Origin: Laccaria trichodermophora
Taxonomy: Eukaryota; Basidiomycota; Agaricomycetes; Agaricales; Hydnangiaceae
Length of the DNA: 64,000 nt
Direction: 5' to 3'
Assembly: GCA_018417955.1 (NCBI GenBank)
Contig: JACTVC010000033.1
Span: 186,001-250,000, forward strand
Of the stretch, positions 22,853-34,929 are shown one piece after another (position 1 is the stretch's first letter; each line of letters starts with the position of its first letter). The position numbers and the translations under genes were made by a program. A model generated the notes under the pieces. It made no database searches. It was not told the origin of the DNA and was given only the letters and a program-made list of their open reading frames with translations.

Positions 22853-23708
22853 ATGTCAGATAACTCGGAGACAATCAATACCCTTCAAGCCGACTTGGCT
22901 GGGACAGACATCTCTAATCTATTTGCTGTCATCGACAGAGACAAGTGAGCGTCGTCAATCTGAGGCTGGCGTGAAGCTCACAGGCATCGAGCCAAGCGTT
23001 CATGGGCTCAACCTTACTGTTCCAGAAAACGCTAAAGAAATTATAAAGCCATGGGAAGAACGCGACGATAACATCAAGTACGCGGAATCTGGCGTTGACG
23101 ATCAGGTTTGAGGTCTTTCTGAATGAACGAGACCAGAGGAGCCAATAAACGGATTTTCTACTTGCAAGCTTATCATACACGTTCCGTTCACACAAAACGT
23201 CAGGATACGATCTGTCTTGTTGAAGCTTGGTGAGTTATGCCCTATCCAGGACCTATCGGCCGTTAATGAAAATATACAGGCCGAGGAGAAGTAACGCCTC
23301 GTCATTTGCGACTTTATGCAAACCATTCTACTATCATTGACTTTGTGGACGCCGAGACAACGACGCCACAATTGAACATCAATCTGCTAGAAGGCGAAAC
23401 GGGAGTGGTGGAGTACCCCCTCCGAGCAGCGGTTTTTGCTAGCGTCCATGCACTGTCTCTGTTCTTTGTGCGTACATCTCATTTTGATGCAATTTCAGGA
23501 CGTTTTCCTCTAAGCTGAGCGCTGGTAGAATGACGCCGTTGGGGAAGAAAAATCTCTCATATATTATCTGGGCTTCAGAGGGGATATGCGAACCACGAGG
23601 AAAGAGGTAAATTCCAAGTTAGAAGTACCTGCCCCAAATGCTGCGGATGCTCCTCTAGTTGACAAGGTTTCTACTAAGCTTGGAGGGCAGCAGACGACGG
23701 CGCGATAG
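22853..23708 (+). CDS. PITH-domain protein (209 aa)
   Basis: Five exons (22853-22944, 22997-23105, 23169-23229, 23280-23467, 23529-23708) give 209 residues, the normal size for a single-PITH protein. Seen: L-F-A-V-I-D near the N-terminus, V-H-G-L-N across the first junction, K-P-W-E-E-R, Y-A-E-S-G-V-D-D-Q, I-I-H-V-P-F-T, R-L-Y-A-N, V-V-E-Y-P, and Y-Y-L-G-F-R-G near the end. These follow the PITH pattern (proteasome-interacting, also the C-terminal domain of thioredoxin-like TXNL1). No thioredoxin domain is attached here. The family is cytosolic or nuclear and thought to work with the 26S proteasome. The first intron's acceptor (22996) was chosen because it is the only one restoring the domain's frame. 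Confidence 0.88.
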
Positions 23709-24060
23709 ACTTCCCGATAGCTACCTCTTGTGTCTCTATTTAGACCGTACGTTATCCTGAACTTTCAAAGAGATCATTCCCCCGAGAGGGTACCCTTCCC
23801 ACCAACCCCAGTCGTTCACCTAAATCCACCCAAAAGCCCCCTCGTTTGCATTCATGGTAGGCCAGGAGAATAGATGCTCGTCCCATATGCCAGGCGGATC
23901 AATCCGCTTCCGACTACAATGCCCACATTAGTCCGCGGCGGTCTGCTACCAGGGCACAGGAGTGTTGGCACGGCTGCGCACATTGGAGAACTAGTTAGGT
24001 GCTATGGAGTGAACGACCACGCACTCCATTCCACCGTTATGCAGTGGCGAGGCAGGCAGG
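23709..24060. other. Intergenic region, nothing recognised
   Basis: About 350 bases between converging genes. The 66-codon frame at 23874-24074 has no motif. A short imperfect inverted repeat around the word GTGCTATGGAGTG (about 23998-24030) is the only structure I noticed. Confidence 0.4.
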
Positions 24061-25032
24061 TTATGATAAGGTAGCTCCTTTGTTTTCATGTTTCAACGTT
24101 GCAGGGCCTTTCATGTTGACCTGACGCGTCGATTTTCCGTTGGTATCGCCAAGATACCGCCTAGCGCGTGCATCACGCAACTGAAGTTTATGAATAAGTT
24201 CCACACTGTTGCTCGGATTTGTGACTGGAGCCCCCTTCCCGCCCTGCTTCTGGCTCTCTAATAACTTGAGCAACATAAGCTCATACGTCGAGTCCGGCAT
24301 TGAGAAGTCTCGCTTGAGTTTCAGGAGATCGAGCGCCACGCCAAGTTTACCAGTATGGGCGCTGATTTCTACCCCAGCTCGACGAAACCACTGCGAAGTT
24401 TCCATGGCTTCTTCTGGATGAAAATGATGTGCGTATTCAGTGGCGCGCTCCCCAGCTTCGATAAAAAACTTTATAATGTGTTTTGCGTTAGGTGCAAAGG
24501 AAGCTACGACGCGGGCTATGGCGGGGAAGTATTTGCGATATCCCTTGGCGGCCGTTATGATGCCAAAGCGCTCCACAAGAGGGAGATTCAGAGAAGGGGA
24601 CCCCTGGAGTAATAGAGCTGTGCGCGTGTCGCGAAAGACGTGTGGTGTAGTGCAAGGACTGTCCTTGTCCGGAACGAGGGTGGACCATGCAGTAAAGTCA
24701 GACATCCTCTTTTCTGGATCCGACAATTGCAGAGCTGCAATTGCCGCACTTTCATACACCGTGTGCTGCTCTATCCTAACATCGCCATCCATGAGTCGGT
24801 ATCGAAGTCGATCCGCTGCTCCATAACGTCCTTCGTGAACAAGAGAAAGAAGTTGCTTTCCAAGGATCTCAGCATCAAGATCAAGGTCAATGGGGTGGTA
24901 GAGAAGTGACGCATCCCATTTCGATGCAGCAGTGAATGAGATGCTTCGCCTGGGTAACAAATTGAGCTGAAAATGGTGTCTAGAACGACTCAACGATGGC
25001 CACCTAAGCAGCCCTAAGAGTTGAGTTTTCAT
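24061..25032 (-). CDS. Probable mitochondrial helical-repeat protein (323 aa), function unknown
   Basis: Single-exon frame on the minus strand. The open frame begins upstream, but the first ATG is at 25032, giving a 323-residue protein that opens with M-K-T-Q-L-L-G-L-L-R-W and then many Arg, Ser and His with no early acids, a typical mitochondrial presequence. The body is predominantly helical, with recurring pairs of amphipathic helices (for example around E-G-R-Y-G-A-A-D-R-L, H-T-V-Y-E-S-A-A-I-A-A-L, and T-G-K-L-G-V-A-L-D-L-L-K-L) as in pentatricopeptide-type or similar repeats. I cannot assign it to a named protein. The basic tail after about residue 285 looks disordered, and a missed 3' intron is possible. 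Confidence 0.6.
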   Translation of the reverse strand: MKTQLLGLLRWPSLSRSRHHFQLNLLPRRSISFTAASKWDASLLYHPIDLDLDAEILGKQLLSLVHEGRYGAADRLRYRLMDGDVRIEQHTVYESAAIAALQLSDPEKRMSDFTAWSTLVPDKDSPCTTPHVFRDTRTALLLQGSPSLNLPLVERFGIITAAKGYRKYFPAIARVVASFAPNAKHIIKFFIEAGERATEYAHHFHPEEAMETSQWFRRAGVEISAHTGKLGVALDLLKLKRDFSMPDSTYELMLLKLLESQKQGGKGAPVTNPSNSVELIHKLQLRDARARRYLGDTNGKSTRQVNMKGPATLKHENKGATLS

Positions 25033-25378
25033 TACATCTACACATCCCTGAGAACACAGACCTCTTGGCACGAAATGCACGCACCAGTAAGGAAGATATC
25101 GTGGAAGGCAATGGCGTTATGTAGAGTTCAAACGACTGGACTAGACTTGGACGAAACGAACCAAGTATTTTTAAAGATAACACAGACAAACAGCTGAAAA
25201 AAGGGATGGTCCTACATAAAAGCGACCAAAAAGCGACAAATGGTAAAATTTTGAAATATAAAGTTCATACTGGAATACGATGCCACAACACATTACATTG
25301 CCCTCGCCTTGGCCATCTCTTCTCTCGTTTATTTCTGTTCGATGCGCCGGAGAACTATGAAGATGTGCACACTTTGGT
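25033..25378. other. Intergenic region between two minus-strand genes
   Basis: It holds the upstream region of the mitochondrial-type gene and the 3' flank of the next gene. Small frames occur on both strands without recognisable motifs. Nothing else is visible. Confidence 0.4.
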
Positions 25379-26139
25379 TCAATTGCCCAAAAACTTTTTG
25401 AAGGCCTGCAAACATCGCAAAATTTCGAGTCTGTTCGGAAGGGGACGCATCCCTTCGCTACTTCTGCGAGGGAGAGAAGGTACATAACGATAAACACGGG
25501 TTTCGATCTCTGGAAAAGTCCCTGTTTGAACCGCTTTGCTCAGTGCAGCAGTGATTGTAACTTTGTAGAAGGCTGGGGTGGTGCCAGTCATGGTAAGGGC
25601 AGGGAACGTGATGGCGTCGCGAGGTTGCAGATCAAGCTTGCGTTCTCGTGTCATATTGTTCATCGCAAAGGCAGCAATTGCCTCTGCGATGACCTGCGGT
25701 TCTGGATCCTTCATTCTCGTTAATTTCTCATTGTCCTGTAGCAGCAGAAAAGATTCATTGTCGTCCATGACGCAAACGTCAGTCTGAGCGATCGAGGTCT
25801 TCGCACAGATGAGAAGAGGGATAGCACACCAGATGAAAACGATCCTGTCCTTGTCATAGGCCGCGCAATAATTCGGCGGCGAAAATGGAAGAACTCAGCT
25901 TTGGTCAGAGGGATAATGGTCATGTTGTACGCGCCTAGCTCGGCTGTAGTCCAATTATTACCGGACTTGGCTGTCCTGGAGAAGTTGGCCATGGTTGACA
26001 AAACGATTGTCGGGAGCGGGTGCAGTAGAGGTTTCAAACGTTTAAAGTTTAGCAACGACGTTCCTACATCTGGTCCATCTTCCATCTCATCAACAAATAA
26101 TGATTCAGCATCTGTCAAACTCCTCGTGCTCATCGACAT
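25379..26139 (-). pseudogene. Conserved basidiomycete gene with a frame break
   Basis: Two overlapping minus-strand frames encode consecutive parts of what appears to be one protein. The upstream part (ATG 26139) includes G-N-N-W-T-T-A-E-L-G-A-Y-N and P-L-T-K-A-E-F-F. The downstream part continues with A-A-Y-D-K-D-R-I, D-P-E-P-Q-V-I-A-E-A-I-A-A-F, G-T-T-P-A-F-Y-K-V, T-G-x-F-P-E, and S-E-G-M-R-P-L-x-N-R-x-E-I-L-R-C. I remember this pattern from large families of uncharacterised Agaricomycete proteins. The frames join only if about one base is missing near 25893, just after the E-F-F codons, and no splice sites there can do it. It is either a recent pseudogene or a sequencing error. Function unknown. 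Confidence 0.6.
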
Positions 26140-26248
26140 CCTGTGGCCTGACCACCCTTCGCCCTGTCTAAAGCTTCTTGATACTCGACCCTCAGCAGAA
26201 AGATTCGCTCAAGGATTCTGCGTTCGAGTTATCGAAGTAATTTGACCT

Positions 26249-28295
26249 ATGAGCCAGCCGCCTTCGTCAATGATGGAACTTGACGTTCTGCCTATGGAAT
26301 CTCGAATGAGATCTTTTACTGCCGAGGTCGCATCGGTACCTTCAGTCACTCCCACCAAGGCTGGGGAGCCTTCACTTAGGAACGGCAGTCTGGGTACTAA
26401 TTCGTCTTCAGCCCCACGTTCACGCAAACAAATCACGACAGGCCGTATCCAGTTTCTTGCTTTGTGTTTCTGCCTCTTTCTTGCTGGATGGAATGACGGC
26501 TCGACTGGACCGCTGTTGCTCCGCATTCAGAATGCCTACCATGTGTGCTTTTACGATACTTGTTCTATTGCAAACTGGACTTACTCTCAATATTGCTCAG
26601 GTAAATTATCTTATTGTTTCCCTGATGTTCGTATTCGCGTGTGTCGTAAGCATCTGGTGTATTTCCATTGCGTTCCGTTCTGAATTGCATGACCAGGGCT
26701 TCGTATCTGGGGCGTTGATAAATGTACCTCTGAATGACAAGCTTGGTTTTGGACGTGTGAGTTGCAAAATGTTGTCCGTAGACGGCACATCATCTGACAA
26801 CGTCCCCGGCATCTTTTCCAGGTCATCGCAATCGGTGAGATCAATTGACCGACAGCTCGCCCATAACCCACCGTCGATTATAGGCGCTTTATGTCAGGTT
26901 GTCGGCTATGCAATCCAAGCGCCTGGACCCCCGTTTCCTGCATTTGTTTTTGCGTTCGTAATCAATGGGGTTGGCATAGCTCTACAGGTAAGTGGAAGAT
27001 ATTTCTACTCTCAACCACCTATACATGGGCATTCAGGACGCGCAAGCCAATGGTTTTGTAGCAACACTGAAGGATAACCCCGAAGCGAAGATGGGCATTC
27101 TTCACGCAGCATACGGTAGGCCCTTCTGAATATGGGGGAATTCGTTGAACTCAAGAGGTTGTGATGGAAGGCGTCGGAGCGCTTGCCGCCCCTTTGGTCG
27201 CCACCCAATTCGCACAACTTCACCGGTGGTCATTCCACTATATGATTTCTCTTGGACTTACCATAGCAAACGCCATCGTTCTATGGGTCGTCTTCCGCTT
27301 CAAGAATCAAGATGGTACAACCCACTGCACTCTTTTTGTCTTCTTCGTTGATTGACTTTGGTCCCGTCAAATTCCAGACTGCCTCCTACAAGCTGGCGAG
27401 ACAGTTGCGCAAAAAGTTGCGGGTGAGGACGACCACAAATTTCGTCAAATCATGCAGACCAAAGCCGTCCACTTGCTTGCTCTATTCACCCTCGTTTATG
27501 TTGGGGTTGAGGTTACGATTGGGGGTAGGCTGTTTAAGTCCCTAATACGGGAATGTTTAACTTCTTGCGACTTTCACAAAAGGCTGGATCGTGACATTTA
27601 TTGTTCAAGTTCGTAAAGGAGGGCCATCATCGGGTTATATTTCTTCTGGATTTTTTGGTGGTTCGTCACAGGCTTGTTTTCTGGGTGGGGCACATTATAT
27701 TCCTGACTCAATATCCAGGCCTTGCACTTGGTCGGGTTTTACTTCTGTGGGTAAATCAGAAGGTAAGCTTGTTCTTCAAACACAGCGCTAGTAAATCTTT
27801 TTACCAAAATAAGGTCGGAGAACGACGCGCACTGTTTATCTATGCATTTCTCGCCATTGGGTACGTTCAATCTCATCCTCCAACTCCTCTATTTCCCTCC
27901 TGATTGCTATTCTTTTATAAAATAGTTTAGAAATTGTTGTCTGGACCGTCCCGTCTCTCGTTGGGGACGCGATTGCAATATCTATCGTCGGCCTGCTTCT
28001 AGGACCGATGTACCCGATTGCGATGAATCATGCTTCACGCGTCCTCCCCCGATGGATTTTGACTGGCTCGATAGGTTGGATAGCGGGATTTGGACAAGCG
28101 GGCAGTGCGGTACTTCCATTCATGACAGGCGCCATCGCGGAAAAGCACGGGATTAAGACGTTGCACCCTTTGTTCGTCCCTCCTACTTTTCTTGAAGCGT
28201 TTTCACTGACTTTTTGTACTAGCCTTGCGGCGATGATGGTGGTGATGACTTTGTTGTGGGCGATAGTGCCCAGGACATCGAGAAGAGGGGATTAG
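26249..28295 (+). CDS. Major facilitator superfamily transporter (457 aa, 13 exons)
   Basis: Thirteen exons (26249-26542, 26601-26645, 26697-26756, 26822-26834, 26884-26987, 27037-27115, 27171-27314, 27378-27524, 27583-27660, 27719-27762, 27814-27860, 27926-28171, 28223-28295) give 457 residues with consistent phase. A Ser-rich cytosolic tail precedes about 11-12 hydrophobic segments. Seen: A-G-W-N-D-G-S-T-G-P-L-L in the first helix, G-A-L-I-N-V-P-L-N-D-K-L-G-F-G-R (the MFS motif-A loop), G-I-L-H-A-A-Y-G-V-G, and L-L-L-G-P-M-Y-P-I-A-M-N. This suits fungal MFS proteins of the sugar or small-molecule type; the substrate is unknown. Exon 4 is only 13 nt. The last intron is 51 nt and open in frame, so a 17-residue longer form is possible. 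The 3' end is duplicated at about 29977-30413. Confidence 0.85.
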
Positions 28296-28521
28296 GTTTG
28301 GTTTGATGACTTTGAGAGGGGTCGATTTCAGTCTGAACTGCCGGCATTGTTTGAGGCACATGGACAATATATCACTCAGATCATGACTTGAGCGAAACTT
28401 TTTGGAGTCGTTTCTCGTGCAAGTTAAGTTGTCCTCAAAGTCTTACGCTCCTGAAACTCGATCCCATCCACGTACATTTCTTGTTCAATAAATTACATCA
28501 ATAAATACGGCCCAGATATAA

Positions 28522-29401
28522 TCAGTCGAGGTCAAGGTCGACTTCGTCACGTTTGATATGTCCCCAGTTCTTCTTTACGTTGGCCTTGATCATGGCGGAA
28601 AGCTACATTACAACGATGGGTCAACATTGTTGTTGCGGCAACACAAGTGCATTATTTTACCTTGTTCATCTTGTGCTTCTTCGCAGCAGCGTCTATCCTC
28701 TTCATTGTGGCGCTTGCCTTGTTCTTGATGTCGGGTTGCTGCATGTAATGTTGGGCAGAGGCCTTATCCTTGGGCTTCCGGTTGGGATCAGCGGTAAGTT
28801 GCGCTTTCGCTTTGTTAGACCCCCTGTTGAGCATCGAGAGGTTGTCTTTGTGATTCAAAGCTGCCTTGAGGTCTGCCACAATAGGGTGGCTAAATGAATT
28901 TCAAGTTAGCGTCTAATTCAGAAAGAGTGATATTAAATCGGAAGCTCACTTCTTCGGAACACCCAATTTGTTCAGTGGCCCTTTGACATGGGATCCAGGC
29001 TCGATGACATGTTCTGAGTGAGATCGATGGATCAGTTGGAATTATGATTCCGGCAGAATTAGAATTACCAGCATCTCCTTTGGCGCCCTTTTGCCATTTT
29101 ACTTGACTGCCGCCGGCGGTCTTGACGTATGCACCGTCGTTGTGGTTCAAAGCGGTCTTTCGATAGTCGCTAGTCTTGAGGTTGGAGGCCTTCCATGGCT
29201 GCGAAGCCTTGGCCGCAGCAGCTTGTTTTTTGGGCTTGATGACCCCCGTTCGAACAAGGCATCGCTGGGAGACCTTGCGTTGATGACCACGCCTATACGC
29301 GGACGGTAGCCGGGGGGCGCAGCGGTAACAGAGAGAACGTTCTCAGAAACGAGGAGAAGGAGTGCGAAGGCTGGCAAGAATGCAAGGGTTGAGAAGAGCA
29401 T
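28522..29401 (-). pseudogene. Secreted HNH-like family member, frameshifted copy
   Basis: Minus-strand copy almost identical to the gene at 30644-31520, with the same signal peptide (L-L-L-V-S-E-N), the same F-E-R-G site and the same later exons (E-H-V-I-E, N-H-K-D-N-L-S-M-L, A-Q-H-Y and the W-G-H-I-K-R-D-E tail). Near 29238-29246 it is one base shorter than the other copy. This shifts the frame just after F-E-R-G, and the wrong frame runs to a stop at 29147. The downstream exons are still open in their proper frame and the splice sites are intact, so the break is recent (or a sequence error). It lies tail-to-tail with the MFS gene. Confidence 0.7.
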
Positions 29402-29860
29402 GGTTGGCGTGTAGTGAGGTAATTAAGAACAGGAGATTCGGACCAGCCGTTAAGTGAGGGATGGGGGGTTGAACAGACCAGCTGATGAGGACGAGAGGAG
29501 GGCATGACCATGGTTTTTATGCTCTCGCTGAGCTCGGCTGAGAGTGTGACATGAATCAACATTAGACGCTAGTTTGACGTTTGACCCGGTGTTTGACGTG
29601 ACAGTTTCAACTTTCAAGCCAAAGCCAGTTAGACCAGATTTACAAGCTCCGAGTGTTTTGCCTCAGTTGGCGGTGCGAGTCGCCATGAAGGAGGCTGAAG
29701 GAGGACAACAGAAAGTTATCAAATCTGTGATAATAGATTCTCTGCTGGATCTGACACCTCTTGACTTTAAGGCGTCCTCATGAAGACGGTCGTCGTTCGC
29801 ATTACCGATCATAGGTATGGCCTTTGATGACCATCCTTTGTAAATCCAATCCTATCGCCT

Positions 29861-29976
29861 CTCAAAGTCAACAGTGGAAGGCTATTCAGATATCCAAGGA
29901 AGACGCACAGAAAGACTACTAAGAAAGTCGTCGACACCCATCTCAAAGACATCGATAACGCCCGTCCAATAACAAT
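29861..29976 (+). pseudogene. Truncated 5' copy of the unknown gene at 31973
   Basis: About 115 bases match the start of the gene at 31973 (from the S-Q-S-Q-Q-W-K codons on), with a short insertion that adds A-A-G-A-C-T-A-C-T and brings in a stop. The match ends abruptly at the duplication junction. Confidence 0.75.
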
Positions 29977-30413
29977 GGTTTTTCGGTGGTTCGTAACAGG
30001 CTTGTTGTCTCGATGGTGCTTATTATATTCCTGGAGTTTTTTTTTTTTAAAGAAATCTCCAGTTTAGAAAGTGTCGTCCCGTCTCTGATTTCCATATTTA
30101 TCATCAGCCTGTTTCTAGAACCGATGTACCCGATTGCGATGAATCATACTTCATGCGTCCTTCCTCGATTGATTTTGACTGGCTCAATAGGTTGGATAGC
30201 GGAATTTGTGCGGTACTTCCATTCATGACTGGCGCTATCGCGGAAAAACACGGGATTAAGACGTTGCACCCACTGTGCGTCCCTTCTACTTTTCTTGAAG
30301 CGTCTTCACTGACATTTTGTACTAGCCTCGCGGCATTGATGGTGGTGAAGATTTTTGTTGTGGGCGATAGTGCCCAGGACATCGAGGAAAGGGGATTAGG
30401 TTTTGTTCGATGA
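29977..30413 (+). pseudogene. Truncated 3' copy of the MFS transporter gene
   Basis: This segment matches the MFS gene from the end of exon 9 onward with an internal deletion. It keeps P-M-Y-P-I-A-M-N-H, T-G-S-I-G-W-I-A and G-A-I-A-E-K-H-G-I-K-T-L. A deletion in the G-F-G-Q-A-G-S stretch shifts the frame, and there is no promoter or 5' coding region. A run of nine T near 30042 lies at one deletion edge. Confidence 0.8.
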
Positions 30414-30643
30414 CTAGTAAGGTTTCGATTTCAGTCTCCTCGCAATTGAACGACCAGCATTGCTTGACGCATATGGACAATATGTCACTCAGATCATGAT
30501 TAAACTTGAGCGAAATTTTTTGGAGTCGTTTCTTCGTGCAGCTTTACTTGTCCTCATAATCGTCTATTCCTGAAAGTCGATCCCACCAACATACATTTCC
30601 TGTCCTATAAATTACATCAATAAATGCGGCCCAAAGATAATCA

Positions 30644-31520
30644 TCAGTCGAGGTCAAGGTCGACTTCATCACGTTTGATATGTCCCCAGTTCTTCTTTAC
30701 ATTGGCCTTGATCTGGGCAGAAAGCTACATTCAAACGTCGAATCAGCATTATTGTTGCGGCAACACAAAGTGCGTTCTTTTACCTGGTTCATCTTGTGCT
30801 TCTTGGCAGCATCGTCTATCCTCTTCATCGTGGCGCTTGCCTTCTGCTTGATGTCGGGTTGCTGCATGTAATGTTGGGCAGAGGCCTTATCCTTGGGCTT
30901 CCGGTTGGGATCAGCGGTGAGTTGCGCTTTCGCTTTGTTAGAGCCTGCGTTAAGCATCGACAGATTGTCTTTGTGATTCAAAGCTGCCTTGAGATCTGCC
31001 ACAACAGGGTGGCTAAATCAATTATAAAGTGAGCATCTCATTCAGTGTGATGTTGAATCCAAAGCTCACTTCTTCGGAACACCCAGTTTGTTCAGTGGCC
31101 CTTTGACATGGGATCCAGGCTCGATGACATGTTCTGAGTGAGATTATCAGTTGGAATTATGATACCGACGGAAGTAAATAAATTACCTGCATCTCCTTTG
31201 GCGCCCTTTTGCCATTTTACTTGACTGCCGCCGGCGGTCTTGACGTATGCGCCGTCGTTGTGGTTCAAAGCGGTCTTTCGATAGTCGCTAGTCTTGAGGT
31301 TGGAGGCCTTCCATGGCTGCGAAGCCTTGGCTGCAGCAGCTTGTTTTTTGGGCTTAGTGACACCCCGTTCGAATAAGGCATCGCTGGGAGACCTTGCGTT
31401 GATGACCACGCCTATACGCGGACGGTAGCCGGGGGGCGCAGCGGTAACAGAGAGAATGTTCTCAGAAACGAGGAGAAGGAATGCGAAGGCTGGCAAGGAT
31501 GCAAGGGTTGAAAAGAGCAT
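30644..31520 (-). CDS. Small secreted protein with HNH-nuclease-like motifs (235 aa)
   Basis: Four minus-strand exons (31187-31520, 31070-31133, 30784-31012, 30644-30724) give 235 residues. Residues 1-28 form a signal peptide ending at T-A-A-P-P. The next 25 residues, up to F-E-R-G, look like a propeptide. The mature protein shares with the gene at 8495 the order W-K-A-S-x-L-K-T-S, T-A-L-N-H-N, G-A-Y, T-A-G-G-S, G-D-A, then E-H-V-I-E-P-G-S-H, N-H-K-D-N-L-S-M-L, A-K-A-Q-L-T-A-D-P, H-Y-M-Q-Q and a basic helical tail. The E-H-x-x-E ... N ... H spacing suggests an HNH-like metal-dependent nuclease fold, which is inference. The tail ends differently (D-E-V-D-L-D-L-D). Intron positions are the same in both subgroups, so they are true paralogues. 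Confidence 0.78.
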
Positions 31521-31972
31521 GGTTGGCGCGTAGTGAGGTAATTAAGAACAGGAGATTCGGACCAGCCGTAAAGTGAGGGATGGGGGGTTGAACAGACCAG
31601 CTGATGAGGACGAGAGGAGGGCATGTCCATGGCTTTTATGCTCTCGTAGAGTTCGGTCAGGGAGACTGAGAGTGTGATAGAAATCTATATTAGACGAGAT
31701 TAGACGCTACTTGAAAGTTGAAACTGTCACGTCAAACGTCAGCTCTGATGTCAAACCACTTAGTGACCAAAGCGAAGGTTCAAATCCAGTTAGACCAGAT
31801 TTACAAGCTCTGAGTATTTGCCTCAGTTGGCGGTGCGAGTCATCATAAAGACGGGTGTCGTCGCATTTCCGATCGCATTGCCTTTGATGCCCGTCCGATC
31901 AAAGTTCGATCACCAAGGATTATCGTTCTTAAGTTCGAGCTCTATCCTGCATCCTTTGTAAATCAAAATCCC

Positions 31973-33234
31973 ATGGCCTCTCAAAGTCAACAGTGGAAGG
32001 ATATTCAAATATCCAAGGAAGACGCACAGAAGATCGTTGACACCCATCTCGAAGACATTCCTAACGCCCGTCCAATTGTGAATTTTAGGGAGCTACCAAA
32101 GCCGACGTATAGGTGGGTTGCGACCTTGTTCAGACTATCACAAATGTTCAATCCATGTCAAGTTACCGACCCATATCAAAGACTTATAGAATCGATCTTG
32201 ACCATGGGCCGCCACTGACCCACAAGTCATCGTACACGCTCACTGTAGAGCCACATGTCAAAGACTTCGGTGGGGTGTACCATCAAAACCCCCTCAGCGA
32301 AGTCGCTAAGCTCGTGGCACTGGTTGACAAAGAGCGCAGCGACGACATGGGCGTGAATCCCGAGGTCATCGCTTTCGATGACTCGCTCGCTATTATTCCC
32401 TATCATTATCTTCTCCAGCCCCAAGCCATACCAGAGGTATTGGATCATGAGGACGTTGTAATCCACCACGTATCGTTGACCGAAGCGCGTACCCGACTCC
32501 CGGAAGAGCAAATCGGTGTCCTTCAGCTCATGATGGGGAGAATGGTCGCCGCGTATAATTCCATTCGAAATCCTGCAGGATGGTTTGGATTGCCCCAGTT
32601 TGCGGGTACCCCACCAAATGGTTCCCACTCCTGGAGGGAGACATTCGTACGCCTGATCACTGAGCTTCTGCAGGAGGTCGAAAACTTGGATGAGAGAAAT
32701 CCTAACAGGTTGCAAGGGCTTCCCGTGTTTCCTTTCCACCTAGCCCGAATCAAACTCGCTCTCGACGCTGACAGTGGAATCTTCGACGATGTACACGTTC
32801 CTCGGCTCGTGGTGTTCCCTACTTGGGAAGATGATGCCATCGCCGCCATCGTTGCGTCGCACGATGACACTCTCCCCCTTTTGGTAGGAGTCAACCCCCG
32901 CTTTGACTACGCCATCTGGGCAGATCCACTCCTTGAAACAACGCTTCTGCCCAGCAAATCTAGTTCCGACGTATTAGATGGTTATGGCAAATTCCTCAAC
33001 GAGCATAAAGAGGAAGGAGCGGGGGACGTCGATTTCGAGGAAAGCCTTGCAACGGAGCGCACTTTCTTGAAGCGTATGTGGTATGAAACCTTCTTCCACC
33101 TCTTCATCTTGGCCGATGACTCCAGGGAGGATTCGGAAAAATTGACCGAACTGAAGAAAGATTCACGGGAGTGGGCATTGGAAATGATCAGAAGGATGAT
33201 GGTGCAGATGCAAGAGGCGGGCCTACTTGATTGA
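31973..33234 (+). CDS. Hypothetical protein (394 aa), unknown family
   Basis: Two exons (31973-32112, 32190-33234) give 394 residues; the acceptor at 32189 was chosen because it alone restores the long downstream frame. I do not recognise it. It has no signal peptide and no membrane segment, is acidic overall, and appears to be a soluble alpha/beta protein. Distinct stretches include P-H-V-K-D-F-G-G-V-Y-H-Q, R-L-P-E-E-Q-I-G-V-L-Q, G-W-F-G-L-P-Q-F-A-G, and F-D-Y-A-I-W-A-D-P-L-L. The C-terminal 60 residues are charged and helical. Its 5' end was included in the local duplication; a truncated copy lies at 29861. Start M-A-S-Q-S is supported by that copy, where the same codons are conserved. Confidence 0.65.
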
Positions 33235-33447
33235 CAGCAATTCATTTTTCAAAAGCAAATGTCAAGACTCACAGGACATATACAGAGTTCCTTGTATTAC
33301 ATACACAAAACATCTGTAAGAGTTTTGACGGGAATCGGCCTACAAGATATCTCGACATAGAATTGCACATAAAGAATAGATTAGAGGAAAAATACACTGA
33401 TGATACATGGATAACAATAGGTCGAGGCATGCGATAAATGTCCAACT

Positions 33448-34929
<1,482 letters not shown>

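Larger units (their letters stand above)
27650..32090. repeat. Tandem segmental duplication (units about 27650-29976 and 29977-32090)
   Basis: The same series occurs twice: the MFS 3' end, a minus-strand secreted-protein gene, and the 5' end of the unknown gene at 31973. Unit 1 ends inside the first exon of a copy of that gene; unit 2 begins inside the middle of the MFS gene at a point matching about 27650. The junction is near 29976. Each unit is about 2.1-2.3 kb. Unit 2 lacks a segment matching about 27715-27960. Upstream and downstream genes remain complete, as expected of a simple head-to-tail duplication. Confidence 0.8.
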
